This document shows positions 1 to 12,689 of a stretch of 64,000 bases of DNA, piece after piece. Source of the stretch: Phoebastria nigripes (taxonomy: Eukaryota > Chordata > Aves > Procellariiformes > Diomedeidae); assembly GCA_035582835.1 (NCBI GenBank), contig JAYKAV010001809.1, forward strand, positions 494,832 through 558,831, read 5' to 3'. The translations under genes were made by a program, and so were the position numbers. How positions within the stretch are numbered: position 1 is the first letter of the stretch; every line of letters begins with the position of its first letter. A model generated the notes under the pieces. The model did no database searches and was not told the DNA's origin. It worked only from the letters and a program-made list of their open reading frames with translations.

Positions 1-3000
1 CTCATGCACATGCACACAAATACACCCCCTCCTTTCCTCCACCCAAATTGTCAGTGTCCAAGGCCAAAGTCACTTCTCTGTTGACCATGACTGAGGGGTA
101 TTTGAGAAATGTCTTATGCAGGGTGGAGTTGACACAGCAGAAACACAAAGTCTCACAGGTCTCAGAGCTTTTGCAGCTCTTTCTTTTAAAAAGCTATATC
201 CCCTTAATTCTGATCATTTCCCTTTCTTACGTATGTTCCCCTTCAAATGCCTCTGATCAATGCCTTTTCCTCCAACAATGGAGAAAGAAACCATGAGGAC
301 TAGGAAAAGTACTGGGATACTAAGCATGACCAAGGACATCTATTTCTCACTATTAACTGATGCAAGAGGATTGTAGGCATGGACCTGAGATATACTTCAA
401 TGCAGGTGGTAACAGGCATGAAGGAAACCACACAAGAATATGAGGTAAAAATATCCTGCTTTGCTGCATAGCTGAGTAAACAGTCTCCTGATTAAAACAA
501 ATTTCTCCTTATAACACTACAGTTTTCTGTTATAAAACAAATTCCTCAGTGACTCAGTTTCCCCAGATGTCATATCAAGACTTTCAGTTTGCGTGTGAAA
601 CATGGCTAGTAAATACACCTGAGGAAAAAAGCATCCCTGGAGCACTAAATAGGCTATCAGGTCACCATTACGCTTAATTCTCACTTGTGCTTTCTCCTTT
701 TCAAAATTTCACTTTAAAAGTTTCTATCAGCTGACCAGATTTTTTTTTCAGTATAATCACTTAATTTATTTAATGTTTATAGTCATTAAGGCTTTTAGTG
801 GAATCATTTTAAAATACGCTTTCGGGGTCACTTCGGCTCTATTAAGCTTTTTAAATAGATTAAATCCAGGGTCTCTGCTTTCTGAATACCAAAGCAGATC
901 TTGCCTGTGAAGCCAAAAACAATTTAAAACATATGAAATGCAGTAGAATTAATCTGTCCAGAACCAAAAGGAAGACTGTATTTATAGCAGCTGATTTATT
1001 TGTTTGATATACAGTATGTGCTCTGGTTTATAATTTTTAAGGTGTGTGAAAAGGGTCACATTATATATTACAAAAATAGCAAGGCAATGATTTACAAGGC
1101 TTCACATTGTGCCTATTGACCTTCTCAATAAGAAAGGTTGGTGGTTGTAACAGCACTGAAAAATTAAACCCATGGGAGTCAATTTAATGTAGTATAAACT
1201 CTTTAACAACCAGCAAAATAGCCATATCAGCTGTTCCATCTGCAGATTATGTTTCAGCTGTAAAATGCAGTTTTTAATANAAAGTGCACAAGCTTTCTTT
1301 ATTCTACAAAGCATGTGTTTCCTCCTCTGTGGAAGCAGCTGCTCCCTACCTTTCGTGTGGCAAGAATGGAAGTATTGTGTTATAACTGGTCCCCTCAGTG
1401 GGAGAAGAAAGAAAAGGAAGAAAGAAACTGCTTAACAGCAGTACAAGTCATTTTGTCCAGTTTCCTTCTGAAAATTAATCTCTGAGCTCTGAAGAAAAGA
1501 TGTACATCTGTTTTTCCTTTGTTGTGGACAAATACATTAGTCTGTCCACAAGGAAAACAATATTAGCCCATGTACAGCTTGAAATAATCAATACCTAGAC
1601 TTAACAATTGGGTAATGCTTCATGTTAACACACTCACTGTGAAAATGAAAGGTTAAGGGCAAGATATCTCTTTTAATTATCAGAGCCGTGTGTCATGGAC
1701 ATTCCAGAAATAATGGTATCTGAACACATCTAAANCACTGTCAGGTAAATGAAAGGCAAAAAACATTCAAACTGTGATCTTCCTTATGATTTACCCCATT
1801 TTTTGCAGGATTATCTGGCTGCCCCAGTAACTTGCACAGATGGAAGCTGGCAAGCAAGATATAGTCTTTTNGTATCTCTGGTTTATCATCCCTAGGATGC
1901 TCACCTCATCCACTTTTTGTGAGGAATCAGACAAAAAACAGCCTAGAGGTACACAGAGCTTGCTAAAGCTATGTATTAATAGCCACCATCCTCTAAACCA
2001 AAACAAAACCTAGCAACAAAACAACACAGCTAACACATCAGGTAGTCTGATTTTGGCTTATACCTGAGGGGGGCCTTCCAGAGAGAAAGTTAATGACAGA
2101 CACACAGTATTGGAGACATAACTAGCACCTTTCTGCTGTTGGAAGAGTGCTGTGGTGTAATTTGGTTTTCTTGACAAAAAAGGGCATTTTTACAGCTACT
2201 ACCATAATGATTTTGTGAAATGTGGAAGCTCACTGAAGGTTCATGCTTCACACTGGAATTTATTTTCCTGACTAAGGAAGCAAATGGCAAGACAGTTGAG
2301 GGCAAGAAGATTGGTGTTTGTGCAGAAGCATACAAGAGACGTGAATAAGGAGATTTGCATAATGCACGCTGGTGGAAGTTCTTTTCCAATTTAGCTGATC
2401 TACGTAGGAAGTTCATTATGGTTTTTCCTTTGTAACTTACATCTCTTCCAGGGTAGTAGAATAAAACAATTGATGGTGCAGCAGTAGATATCTTCTTTTC
2501 ATCTTTCTGTGAAAGATCACTAAACATTCTGTCTCTATTCTCATTCCAGTTACATATTATATATGAAAAGAACGGGTCTCTTCAGAGTGTGTTTCAAGTC
2601 ATTGTTTGGTGTGCTATGTACTGTAGCAATCACCACACATACATTTTAAGTCCTACTCGATCTGTTGATTATGATGCCCTGGAGAGACAAAATGGATTAA
2701 TATTTCAACACTGTGCTTATTAATGGTTAACAATTGCATCAGAACATGATATTCCCATACTGATAGTAGACGAGCTGAAGGAACGGGGTTGATTGTATTA
2801 GCTTGTCAAAAAAGATATGGACACAGTTGCTGAGCTTTGATAATGGTTAGAATTAAGGAAGTACCATAAAATAATAGATGTCTCGTGTTTTTCCCCATTC
2901 TGAGATATTTGTTGGATCTGAGAACACCCCATAAAAGACAGGTGAAACCATCTGTTATAGCCAGTCAGTGTTAGCAGCAGGAGAGCAGGCTGTCCTGTTG

Positions 3001-4018
3001 CTGGGACATAAGGAAAGCAAATCTAGATGAAAAAATTTCCCAGTTACTAAGGCTGTTTTTCAAAACACATATACACTTGTCCTCCAAGGCTTCTGCTTTG
3101 CTTTATTATGGAAACGCAAGCAAAGCAAACCTAAGTTAAAATGCTACCAAGGTGGACAGTGGGTTCAGCACCAGCTTTGGAGAGGTGTACATGGCCTTCT
3201 CAGAGAAAAGCAGAGAGGAAGCAGATTCTCAAGTTCTTCGCCAAGCTGTTAAATAGTATTTTAAGACATGGTTATCAAAGGAGCCTTTTCCTTCCCCCTT
3301 CCCTGTTGTTTGCTCAGAATTTTCAAAGAAGTGTTCAAGGGGTATCTGAATCTTTGTAAAGCAGAATCAATCAGTAAATCAGCAACATTGTCTGGAGTCA
3401 AGTGGGCAATGAAAGAGATCCTATTTCGCATTTGATTTGAAAGGAGTGTCTGAATGTATCCAATATCTCCAGAGGTAGGTTTATAACCTTTTGTACCTGA
3501 GTTCCCCAGGTTGCAAGCACTTGAATATAACTCCCAAAAACCTGTCAGAAAGGCATCCCAAGCATTCAGTNTGAGCTGCTTAGGTCAAAGATTAAAGAGA
3601 AAAAACAGGGTAAAAGCAACTCCAGAAAGGAGTCGTATTAAGGGTCCTTGTATTGCCTACCATATGGCTTGTGGAGATAGAGGATTTCTAATCATTTCCT
3701 GTCCTGTCACCACAGGAAGCTCATGCTGGACCTTCTGAAGTATCACAAACCACTGCAGACTAATAATCTTGTGGAAGGTCACATAAGAAAAGTTCAATAA
3801 GAAAGCAAGTGGGACAGTACCTTGACATTTGTGATAATAAATATTATCAACAACATCAGCTAGAGTTCAGAGAAACACCTGAATTTCACATGTCAAAATT
3901 GCTAGTGAGAAGTATTGGAAAACCTTTTAGACTGACATTTTCCTGGGAGAAGCAATCAGCTCCAGGAATCCTTGTGCCTCAGGCATAATTCAATACTGTC
4001 TATATCCTTTGTCTCCTT
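1..4018. other. Unassigned noncoding sequence
   Basis: AT-rich single-copy-looking DNA. The longest open frame is 145 codons on the minus strand (2090-2527). It has no recognisable domain, its composition is that of random AT-rich translation, and no splice-flanked exon structure is visible. I recognise no transposon, RNA gene or promoter in this stretch. Isolated N bases occur at about 1280, 1735, 1871 and 3571. Confidence 0.5.
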
Positions 4019-4075
4019 GATCATAGAAATTAGAGCTGGAGAAGACTCCCAGGTCACCAGACTGCTACACATTTT
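4019..4075 (-). mobile_element. CR1/L2-like LINE 3'-end fragment
   Basis: On the plus strand the stretch reads 'tcatagaaattagagctgg' followed by an 'agactcccaggtcacc' block. This is the antisense layout of CR1/L2-type 3' ends: a tail with 'tcataga', then a purine-rich 'gagctggaagagacctc'-like block, then 'gtcatc'. Only about 55 bp is recognisable, so this is a very short, old, 5'-truncated fragment. The family call is from recognition and the exact subfamily is not resolvable by eye. Confidence 0.5.
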
Positions 4076-4185
4076 CAAGCCTTTACCAGTGCTCATTTAA
4101 TGAGAGGAAGTCCAGACAATGACACTTGTACCATTTCTTTCAGAAGACCATTTCTCATCTTTAAGGGGGGGGAAAAAACCCTCTT

Positions 4186-4320
4186 GCCAGATTCTGCAGC
4201 AGTATCTGGCAATGTAAAGCGCTGCTGTACTGAGAGTGGGAAGCAAATTACATCTGCTTTACGATTTCCACTGGTGTAACTTAAGTGCACACAATGCCAT
4301 GTGACACAGAATCTGGCCCC
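4186..4320. mobile_element. Short nonautonomous element with perfect terminal inverted repeats
   Basis: The left end 'gccagattctg' (4186-4196) is the exact reverse complement of the right end 'cagaatctggc' (4307-4317). The ends enclose about 110 bp that includes 'ccactggtgtaact'. Short elements with 'ggccagattctg...' ends and internal 'ttacaccagtgtaa'-like text are, as I recall, widespread in turtles, crocodilians and birds, and I take this to be a decayed copy. I see no coding capacity. No clear target-site duplication is visible in the flanks. Superfamily (hAT or other) is not decided. Confidence 0.6.
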
Positions 4321-7300
4321 TAGGATTTCATTTAAGAAAAGTGCTGTAGCAGTTAAATGTCTCCATTTTTTTACTTTCTGTTTTTACTTCTGTTATAGAT
4401 CCTGTCCATCTGTGAAGTCTAAAGTCCTTGCAGAAGCTGTAGTCGTACACCACATACATTGGCAATTGTGCAAAGGGAGAAAGGACTTGAGACTGAGTAG
4501 ACTAAGATCAAGAGCATGGCACTGGTTTCTTCAAGGACTTTGCAAACCAGTAAGTAAAAACTATAAACACACAGGAGTGGAAAATCAAACAGAAAATCAC
4601 TTTAGATCTACTAATAGCCGTCTCCCAGCCTATAGCAGCAAACCCCCTACTATGGCCAAGATAAAGAACTCAAAAAAAGAAGAAGAAAAAAAGCTGATGC
4701 TTGACATTGTAGCCCATATGCTGAGTGGATTGAGCTCAATGAATTATATCATGTTTGTGTTCTCCAGCCTCTGCTATATTGCCCTGAATCCATACACAAT
4801 TCAGGTTATGGATATGGAAATCCTATTCAAACTTACCAAAGGCTTCAGTTCTCCTATATTTCAAAGCCTACCTCTTTCTTATGGTTTTTGACACAAGCTG
4901 AACCAAATACCAGATATGGACAGATGATCACAAGCAATTGAGTTCCCATAGCTAGGTTCCATAGGTTGCCATTTGTCACTGAGCTGCAGTGGCTGGCTGC
5001 ACATATGTATGTCACCTAATACATAGGTGGAACAAAAAAGCATTGGCTTAAATCATTGCAAAGGTCACATTTGCCATTTTGTGTAAGTAGCATTGAGATG
5101 AGGCTCAGTAAAATAAAATATTTATTTCTAATACAAACCACCTTTATAATTTCAGCTAACGCGTTTTACTTCTCACTTTTAACAGACAAGGAGCATTCAT
5201 GCAATTAGGTAGCATAGCTTATCTGCCAGCTGGTAACTCCTTACGCCCCAGTAATTTGGTTGCTAGCAATTGTCCTGTTATATCCATAGTTTGGAAGGAG
5301 CAGGAGGCAGGCTTCCCACCGACCAAANGCTATGAAACCTTCCCAAAAACAGAGCACAGAGAATTTCTTACTCCTCTCCACTCTGACACATCTTCCCAGC
5401 ACAGCACTCTCCCATAAGGGCCTGAATCATACGCCAAGCAGGAGGGGTCAGCCAACACCTACATGGCTTCCTCTTACGTAGCTTTACGCCATGGACGCTA
5501 AGGCATGTCTGGTTTATTTATTTATCCATCAGTGAAGGTATATTAGGTAAGTAGTTGGAGCCAAATAAAACCTGCTGGTTTTACAAATTGGGATTACTGG
5601 CTGAAGCTTTCTCATGTCACCTCTAACACTGAGGCAGGTCTCAGGATAGCTTTAGTGATGCCTACCAAGCTCTAATACAAGCTGTCAAATCTGTTATAAT
5701 CAGGGGTTAAAATAATACACACTCTGTATTGAATAATTGCTATAAATGCCCTGAGGCATAAAAATATTGTTTGAGATGTTGTAAATAATGCGGCTGGATT
5801 TAACTGCAATTTGTTATGTCTGTTCTGGTTTTTTTCCAGGTAGCCTGGCCCCAAGTGTCTTTTCAGGTCTGCTCTTCAGTCGGTGTTAGCCACAAAAGTA
5901 ACAGTACCTCTGTGTACAGTATACAAACATCTGGGTCAATCTGAGGTCAAAGCTCAACTAAAGGAGGCAGCATGCAATAAATATAAATGAAGTATATTAC
6001 TATGATAAATAAAAGTGGTCTACATTAATGTGAACAAGCTTGACTGATAGCGAGTACATTTCCAAGACACAGGGTCAAGCTTGGTGCACCGGCGAGGCCA
6101 AGGGGCTGGATGAGATGCATTGCTGCAAGCAACTCTCAGACAAAAATCCCCAAATAGGCTATGATCTCATAGAGCAGACTTATCAATTATGGTAATAAAG
6201 TCATCCCAACAGCAGACTTTCTGTTACCATTTTCAAATCTTTGCTGTCATTGTCAAAGGAAGTGCTATTTCTTTCCTGATACAACTTTTTTCCACAAGAG
6301 TCTAGAATTGGTAATATTTGTTTGGTTTCATCACTAAGGCTTGCTCTCCCATTTTATTCTTTCCTCTCCGCAATTTTTACTGTCAAGTAAATATTCTTTA
6401 AAAAAATATATGAGTTGCTTTATCTATAGTATACCAATATTTGAAGTTTGTATTTAGAAGACACATCCTCTGGAAAAATGCAGCAGGAGGCATTCCTGAA
6501 GGGAACTTGACTTTTTTTTAAGTTTTGTATGTAGTTTGTATGCAGTGGTGGGCTGAGTTTGGACAAGGACTAACTCCATATAGTGTAACTCTATGCAGCC
6601 AGGGAGCAGTTCATCCATGAGCCTACCTGCTAGGCAGGTTTTCAGTGAGGCTCCTTGGAGTACTGTGAAAACAGAGCCACTGTGCAAAACGCAGGGATAG
6701 TTTGTGCTCAAGTACTCAGGATCTTGCTGCAGGACTCAGCTCTAAGCTGAGTAGCCAGACTTGCTATCTGGGGGATTACGGTGCAGAGAAGCACAGTGGG
6801 AAAAATGTCTTCATTGGACAAAGACTAGAAAATTAAAAAAAAAAAACCAAAAACCCAGGGGTAGTCAAAAGATTCTGGATAAAGTACTACAGAAAGGAGT
6901 GGGAGGCACAANTTGTACCATATCTGATTTCCTTTCCCATCATTTAATAGAGGTCTGGAGAATGAGGAAAGTGTGATGAAATGTTAAACAGCAACACACA
7001 AGTCTTCTGTATTTGGAGTGCAAATGACTAGTGACATAGGACGTTCCATTAAATGATGTCCATGAAAAGCAAGCACATAGTGAATCATCCATCCACACAG
7101 GCTTGCAATAAGAATGTTGCAGAACTCATCTCTGGGCTGATATTGCTGCTATTTAATGTAGTTTCTAGCAAGACATTTATCATATTTATGGCTACATCTA
7201 ACCCTTTTTACTATGTTCTTTTTTCACGAGTTCTCCTAGAGAAAGGCTATTCCACAGCTTTATGAAGCTATGAACTAGAGAATAATGCATGACCTAAAGC

Positions 7301-8051
7301 AAATGGAGGTGAATGATGCCCACATTATACTGGTTATCCAGACCTGTCAGAGAACTGCCAATATATCAAGCACTGTTGACCAACTTTGCCATGCCTATAC
7401 TTTCCAGAAGAGGTAACAAAATGGAATCAAAGGTGTGCTTCAAAAGCTCCCATTGTGTTATCCTGCATCAAGATTCGCAGCAAATCTGAATACTTGCATC
7501 ACTTTTTGAAAACGGAAGTGTTGTCCTCATCTGTGCACTACAAATTCCTGGCTTTTCAGCAACAGAATAGGAGCACTGCCTAACCCTTCTGAATAACCAT
7601 TTCCTCTGAGGCTGCACTTGAAAAAAAATATGCAGAGCTTATTAAAAATGTAGCTGGCTTTCAGACTACTTAGTGTCTTCCAATAATTTGGATTGTTGAA
7701 AAAATACAAACACTTAAGTAGCAGCTGCTGGACCACACACCACGTGAAAGAAAGAAAACCGTGTTTCTATTGAGAGGTTTCTCAAGAGCTTCACACCACG
7801 CAAATCCTTCTGCTTCAGCTAAATCCCTGGAGTATGTAATCCTGATACAGTTAAACTGTTCTTGGATCATTTACTTCCCAAGAAGCTTACTTTGCTGCAT
7901 GCTTGGTGTGCAATTATTTATAGAGAAAGCCCTGTCCCTTTGCAAAGCAGAAAACAGCTCGTTGGTAACTCAGTTGACACTTGATCTGCATCTTTTTTTT
8001 TCCCCAGAAGTAAAATTCATTGAAATATCACATAGATTCTCTGAGGAGGTA
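4321..8051. other. Unassigned noncoding sequence
   Basis: No recognisable gene or repeat. A 196-codon open frame crosses 4301-4891, starts inside the inverted-repeat element and has no recognisable domain, so I do not call it a gene. A short A-tract lies at about 6835-6846. Around 5424 the text 'gggcctgaatcatacgcc' faintly resembles the end of the same short inverted-repeat elements, too weakly to call. Confidence 0.45.
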
Positions 8052-8330
8052 CAGAACATAACTTAAGAATGATTATATTGGGTCAGACCAAGTGTTCATA
8101 TTCCTCAATATCCTGGATAAGCGGGGAAATATAAGAGCAGGGAAAGAATACAGTGATGCTTCCTCATGTTCTTAAATTTCCTGAGCCTGAACCACATCTC
8201 TGTGGTTAATTAATAGTCTTTCTTTCATTAATGTTTTCAATTGCTTTTAGAACACATTGATATTTTGCATCTGCTACATTTTGTGGCAATTAATTTTAAC
8301 AAAGAAATAAGCATCTTCAGTTTCCTTTAA
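8052..8330 (-). mobile_element. L3/CR1-like LINE 3'-region relic
   Basis: The plus strand reads 'agaacataacttaagaatg' then 'ttgggtcagaccaagtgttc' and 'cctcaatatcctgg'. This is a decayed form of the antisense 3' region of old L3/CR1 LINEs ('...atactgggtcagaccaa...cccagtatcctg'). About 200 bp on, 'ctacattttgtggcaattaattttaac' fits the next conserved block of the same antisense region. By analogy with avian CR1 antisense text, the element itself lies on the minus strand with its 3' end near 8052. There is no coding content. It is strongly diverged and hence ancient. Confidence 0.65.
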
Positions 8331-10899
8331 TGACTGCAAACTTAGAGAAAACTCGAACTTTTCTGGATTGGATCCTTAGGCTTCCTGTGATTTTGTTTTC
8401 CTGTTCTTCAAAATTTGGATATTGGTACTTACTCATCTGTCTCACTGGCATGAGTCATTCTACCAGTTATTTTACTAACATTTGTTAGTGAGACTTGTTG
8501 ATTCAATAACATGTGTTAATCTGCACTGAAGACATTTAGGCAAGGTGTTACTCATTTCTTGATTTTCTTTTTAATTAAAGCTTATTCATGACAGCTAAAG
8601 TTGTGCAAAGTTCTAATACATGGAACTGCATGAAAAATGTTTCTTCATGCTGGCAGGTTTCCAAACTTTAATTCAATTGATGAGTCCTATATATTAGTGG
8701 ATAGAGAGAGTTAGTGGAAGATGATTTCTTTAAGTTATTGTATAAACTATATTTTGTTATTAGAAGTTAAGCTTGTTGAAACACTGTTCTACCACCTGTA
8801 CTTTTCTGAGTTTCTGACATCTTTGTTCAACATACTTTTAACATTAGAGACTTGCAAGAGTGTTGTATTCATCATAACGCTCATCTAAATTTTATAGATA
8901 CACGTTTCATACAGCTTAGTCAAAGATCCCACTGGAATCAAAAATACAATCATGAAAAATGTTCTGAATGATGGACTGACAAATAATGAAAGGAAATAAG
9001 GGGATTACGAGAACACACTGAGAAAGAGAAAATTACAGTTCATTTCTCCCCAAGAAACTGCTGATAACAGAACTAAAACGGGAAGGCTACTTCCTACTTC
9101 TTCATCTCTCCCTATGAGTATGTACAATCTGAAGATTAGATCGGATTGTGCTAACTGCAGAGCTTCTCCTTTGAGTTTAGCAGAAGATCCAAAGAAGGGA
9201 TTTTCTTCCTACAGTCCCATAGAACATCACCTGATTTAAGCCAAAAGGTGATGGAGTGGAGTCAGGGTTAAGTACTGGGGTCACCAGTTAGGGGACTGAT
9301 TACACGTTGTGCTCCTGCACACAGACTGTATTGGCTCTGGAAAAGAAGTGAGTGGGGATGAAGACCTTGGCTGGAGGAAAGATCCTGGAAGTGGGTGAAG
9401 ATCCTGGAGATCAGGGAGATGGATGGAGATGAATGTCAGGGGCACCCAGAGACCTTGGTGGGTGATGCCCAAGACTGGCAACCATGAGCAGTAGCACACC
9501 GGGAACTGACCTGACTTTCTGCCCAACCTTCCTGGGCCAGCAGTGATTGCCCTGCAGGAAAGGGAAGTCAAGACCAAGTAAGCATAATGCTGGGGGGAGG
9601 GAGTGAGGGTAAGCAGTTAGGTAGGGCAAAAGCTTGAATCTTTCTGGTTCTTAAATAAACCCCACTATTCAGATCCACCATCAGTTGCTGTTTACTATGT
9701 CTTGCCTGTGACAGGTCAGCAGAGCACACACAGGTAAATGGAGAGCCCATGCACAGTCAAGTCAGCTGGTAATTAGTGGGCAGTTTGGTAGGGCAACACC
9801 CTTTCAAATTAGTTCATGGAGAACAGGTTGCCTCTTATATTTTGTCCCTCTCTGAGGTTCAGCCACCACATACAGGTGAAGAGGACCACATTTCATTACA
9901 CCGCCCAGCATAGTCTCCTGCAGGTAGATGTCACGAACAGGAGCCTGGCCTTTCTCTTCCAGCATGGCTGGAAAGACAACACATTGTCCAACTGCACCTT
10001 TCCTTTCCCATGGGGACCTGCCACTCAGCACGACCCAGGCTGTAGAAGATGGGGTTAAACTCCTTCCTACTGCATCTGGTTTAGACCTACATCTCCCTGC
10101 TCCTGTATGCCTACAGACGTCCCCTGTCTGTAGGGAACAGCTCTGCAGTCCTTAGGAAACTTCTCCATTCACAAAAAAAAAAAAAAGACTTCAAAATATG
10201 AGAGCAAGGGAGAGAGAAAAAAACCCAAGATTACTCAAGACATGTTATGTGCCAGTCAGTCCTGGGCTCCAGTCCTTTGTCTGTTCTGCCCGTTCATTTT
10301 TTCTTGTGGCTGGAGTGGGGTCGTAGCTTGCACTTCCTACCACTCAAGCAAGCAAAGGTCCTCCCCGCAGTGCAGCTATCCTGACTTTCTGACCCAGGGA
10401 TTTTTGCACTCTTTGCCAAATGATGGGACAGTTTCATCAGGAGAGTTTGAATATACCTTTTACATAACCCACATTAGCTTGTTGATAAGTGTTTAGGTAG
10501 TGCCTCAGAAACTAAATGAGAAATGATGGCAGTGAGTCCCTAGCTGGAAGACGGCACAGCTGAATCTCTCATCTCCATTGCCAGGATGAATCCTGGACAT
10601 GGTTTAAAGAGCAGCACTAGCACTGTACCCTCCCACATCAGAAGTCCTTTAGAAAGTAAAGGTTGCTGCCTTTTCCTTTTTTGTTGTGTCTAACCTAGGG
10701 ACGGGAGCAGGGGGCACACAGTAAGCATTTTTACAATTTGCCTGTTCGATGCTTTCAGGAGATAGGATGGAGGATGCTATATTCTGAGTACTGCTTTGAC
10801 CTGCGCCTGTCCCAGGACACCTTAGAAGACGTGACATGTGAAAAAACCAAGGAGACATTAAATCAAAAAATTAACTCACAGTTATTGAGGTACCTCTAA
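8331..10899. other. Unassigned noncoding sequence
   Basis: No gene or mobile element recognised. A 14-base A-tract sits at 10173-10186. The part around 9240-9600 is relatively G-rich on the plus strand (repeated 'ggatgaagacctt' and 'gatcctggag' style words) and gives several overlapping open frames on the minus strand of 60-98 codons, none with recognisable features. Confidence 0.45.
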
Positions 10900-12260
10900 T
10901 TCTCTTTAAATCTGCCTTGCGTATTTTGTTCATAACTTCGTATTTGTTGTATTACACCTCATTTTGTTTTGAGGGGTCAACCCAATCTTTATGTCAGTCA
11001 ACATTTTATCAGTGGTGGTGCTTTTGTTTACTTCTATGCCATTGAATAGCACAAGATTCTGTACTGATCTCTGTAAAACACCTCAGGAAACACCTACATT
11101 CACAGACGATTATTGGTGCCAACATTCACAGATCTGTCTATTAGCTTGACTGTAATCTATTTAACGCATACTTCACTGGTGTTGTGTGGTGGCATTAATT
11201 GTGCCTGGCAGTAATAAGGCAAGTTCCTTACAAAAGCCTATTTCACCAAAATAGATATAGCAACCAAACTGATAATTCCCACACATGTAATTGAGATTAT
11301 TTCAGAATCATATTTATTGTCATAATTAACTGAACCCTATCTTGCTTTCATACTATTTTGTCTGGGATGGATTGCCTAGAGACTGTTTGTGCTAGAGACA
11401 CCTGGATAACCTCACAACTCTTTTAAGATCAGCTTGCTTCCAGCCTCCCAGGATTTTTCTGGTGTTCTGGGCAGAAATCTCTTCAAGTAATTCTTTGGGA
11501 TTTTTAGGTATAAATTATCCAGGACTGCTGATTTGAAACAATTTATCCCCCGTACAAGGGTTGGGGTTTTTTAATATCTTTCTCAGCTCTTAACCAAGTA
11601 CTTCATCATCTTCATGTGAGAGAAGCACTTCCTCTAGTTTCATTTTGAAAACAGAACAGGGATTTATTTATTGTACACTCCTGCATTTCCTGTCTCATTA
11701 TTAATGGCATTATCATCTCTAGTAATGGGCTTGTATTATTGCTGGGATTTCATTTGCTCCTAATATACTTTTAAAAAGCTCCTTATTTTATGTTGCCCAG
11801 AGACAAATCCATGATGGTATTAGCCTCTCTTATCAATTATGTTCACTTCACAAATTATATTGATTATTATCCATTTCTTTCTATTCTCTTGTGTTACATT
11901 TTGTTGAATTTCCCCCATTTGTGATAGCTTCTTTCACTTCACCCCTGCAATAGAAGGATCTAGGGCCAAAGTTGCTTTTGACTGCGGACTCACAACTTTC
12001 TTGCCATATAACAAACCTTCTTGAAGAAATCTAAATTGCATTTTACAGCAATGTTTTTTCTTCCAGTTAGTTCTTCTCTCTTTGACTCCTTCAGAAATAC
12101 CCAATGTGTATGTTCCAGATTGGATCTGCCCTACTTTGTGGCCACCATAAATGTAATTGTCACAATTTTGGTCTCTATACAAGCACAATCTTCCAGTCCA
12201 GTGATTAATTCACCTTCATCTTCCATAATAAAGCTGGAAATAAATTCACTTTGCAATGGC
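10900..12260 (-). mobile_element. L3/CR1-like LINE relic, ORF2 linker and reverse-transcriptase region
   Basis: Roughly 1.3 kb of the plus strand reads as the antisense of an old L3/CR1 LINE over several separated blocks in the expected order. The blocks are 'caatctttatgtcagtcaac' near 10983 (antisense of the catalytic FADD region, where the minus strand now reads about M-L-T-D), 'tactgatctctgtaaaacacc' (11061), 'tctattagcttgactgtaatc' (11138), 'gcaaccaaactgataattcc' (11259), 'aattatccaggactgctgat' (11513) and 'gcttctttcacttcacccct' (11928). On the minus strand, 11450-11560 translates to a decayed CR1-type segment with 'PKELLEEIS'. Many stops and frameshifts are present. The reverse transcriptase end is at low coordinates and the endonuclease side at high coordinates. 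Ends are approximate. Confidence 0.75.
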
Positions 12261-12483
12261 TTCTGAATTAGAATATTTTTAATTTTTATCTTTTTTAGGA
12301 ACTTTAATGATCTTGTACTATTTGTTGAAGGAAGCCCTTAGAGCACATGTCCCCGCACTAAGAGTCTCTACCACATACCAACCTTCCTTATTATTCTGCC
12401 TTAGTTTAATGCTCTCCTGGCTGCACCATCTAGTCTTTATGCAAAAAAATGATCCCCCTACAGATGTAAGATTCAGATTATTA

Positions 12484-12680
12484 CATTAATCTCGGTCGGT
12501 GGTGGCAAACCTGTGGTGTGGATGTAGGAAAGGGCAATGCCACTGTAGTAGTAATGCAGTGCCCTTTCCCCTGCCCCCTTTCCCTACGCAGCCCTGCTCC
12601 TGAGAGGGGAGTGGGGTGCGGAGCCGCCTCTGAGGGATGTCGGGGAAGGGAGAGGAGAGGGGAGCTTCGTTATTCCCCGT
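12484..12680. other. GC-rich patch containing a hairpin
   Basis: A locally GC-rich segment in AT-rich surroundings, with about eight CpG dinucleotides and a purine-rich second half ('gggaagggagaggagagggg'). The arms 'ggaaagggca' (12527-12536) and 'tgccctttcc' (12560-12569) are perfect reverse complements around a 23-base loop, and the loop holds 'cactg' and 'cagt' that could extend the stem. A second possible right arm ('ccctttccctac') follows near 12577. It could be a small regulatory GC island or a decayed repeat. I see no TATA box or open frame that would settle it. Confidence 0.35.
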
Positions 12681-12689
12681 GAGCTTGTG

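Noticed and set aside
2090..2527. 145-codon minus-strand open frame
   Set aside because: No domain, no splice flanks, composition like random sequence.
4301..4891. 196-codon plus-strand open frame, among the longest in the window
   Set aside because: No recognisable domain, basic and aromatic composition typical of random translation, starts inside a transposon end, and no splice or promoter context.
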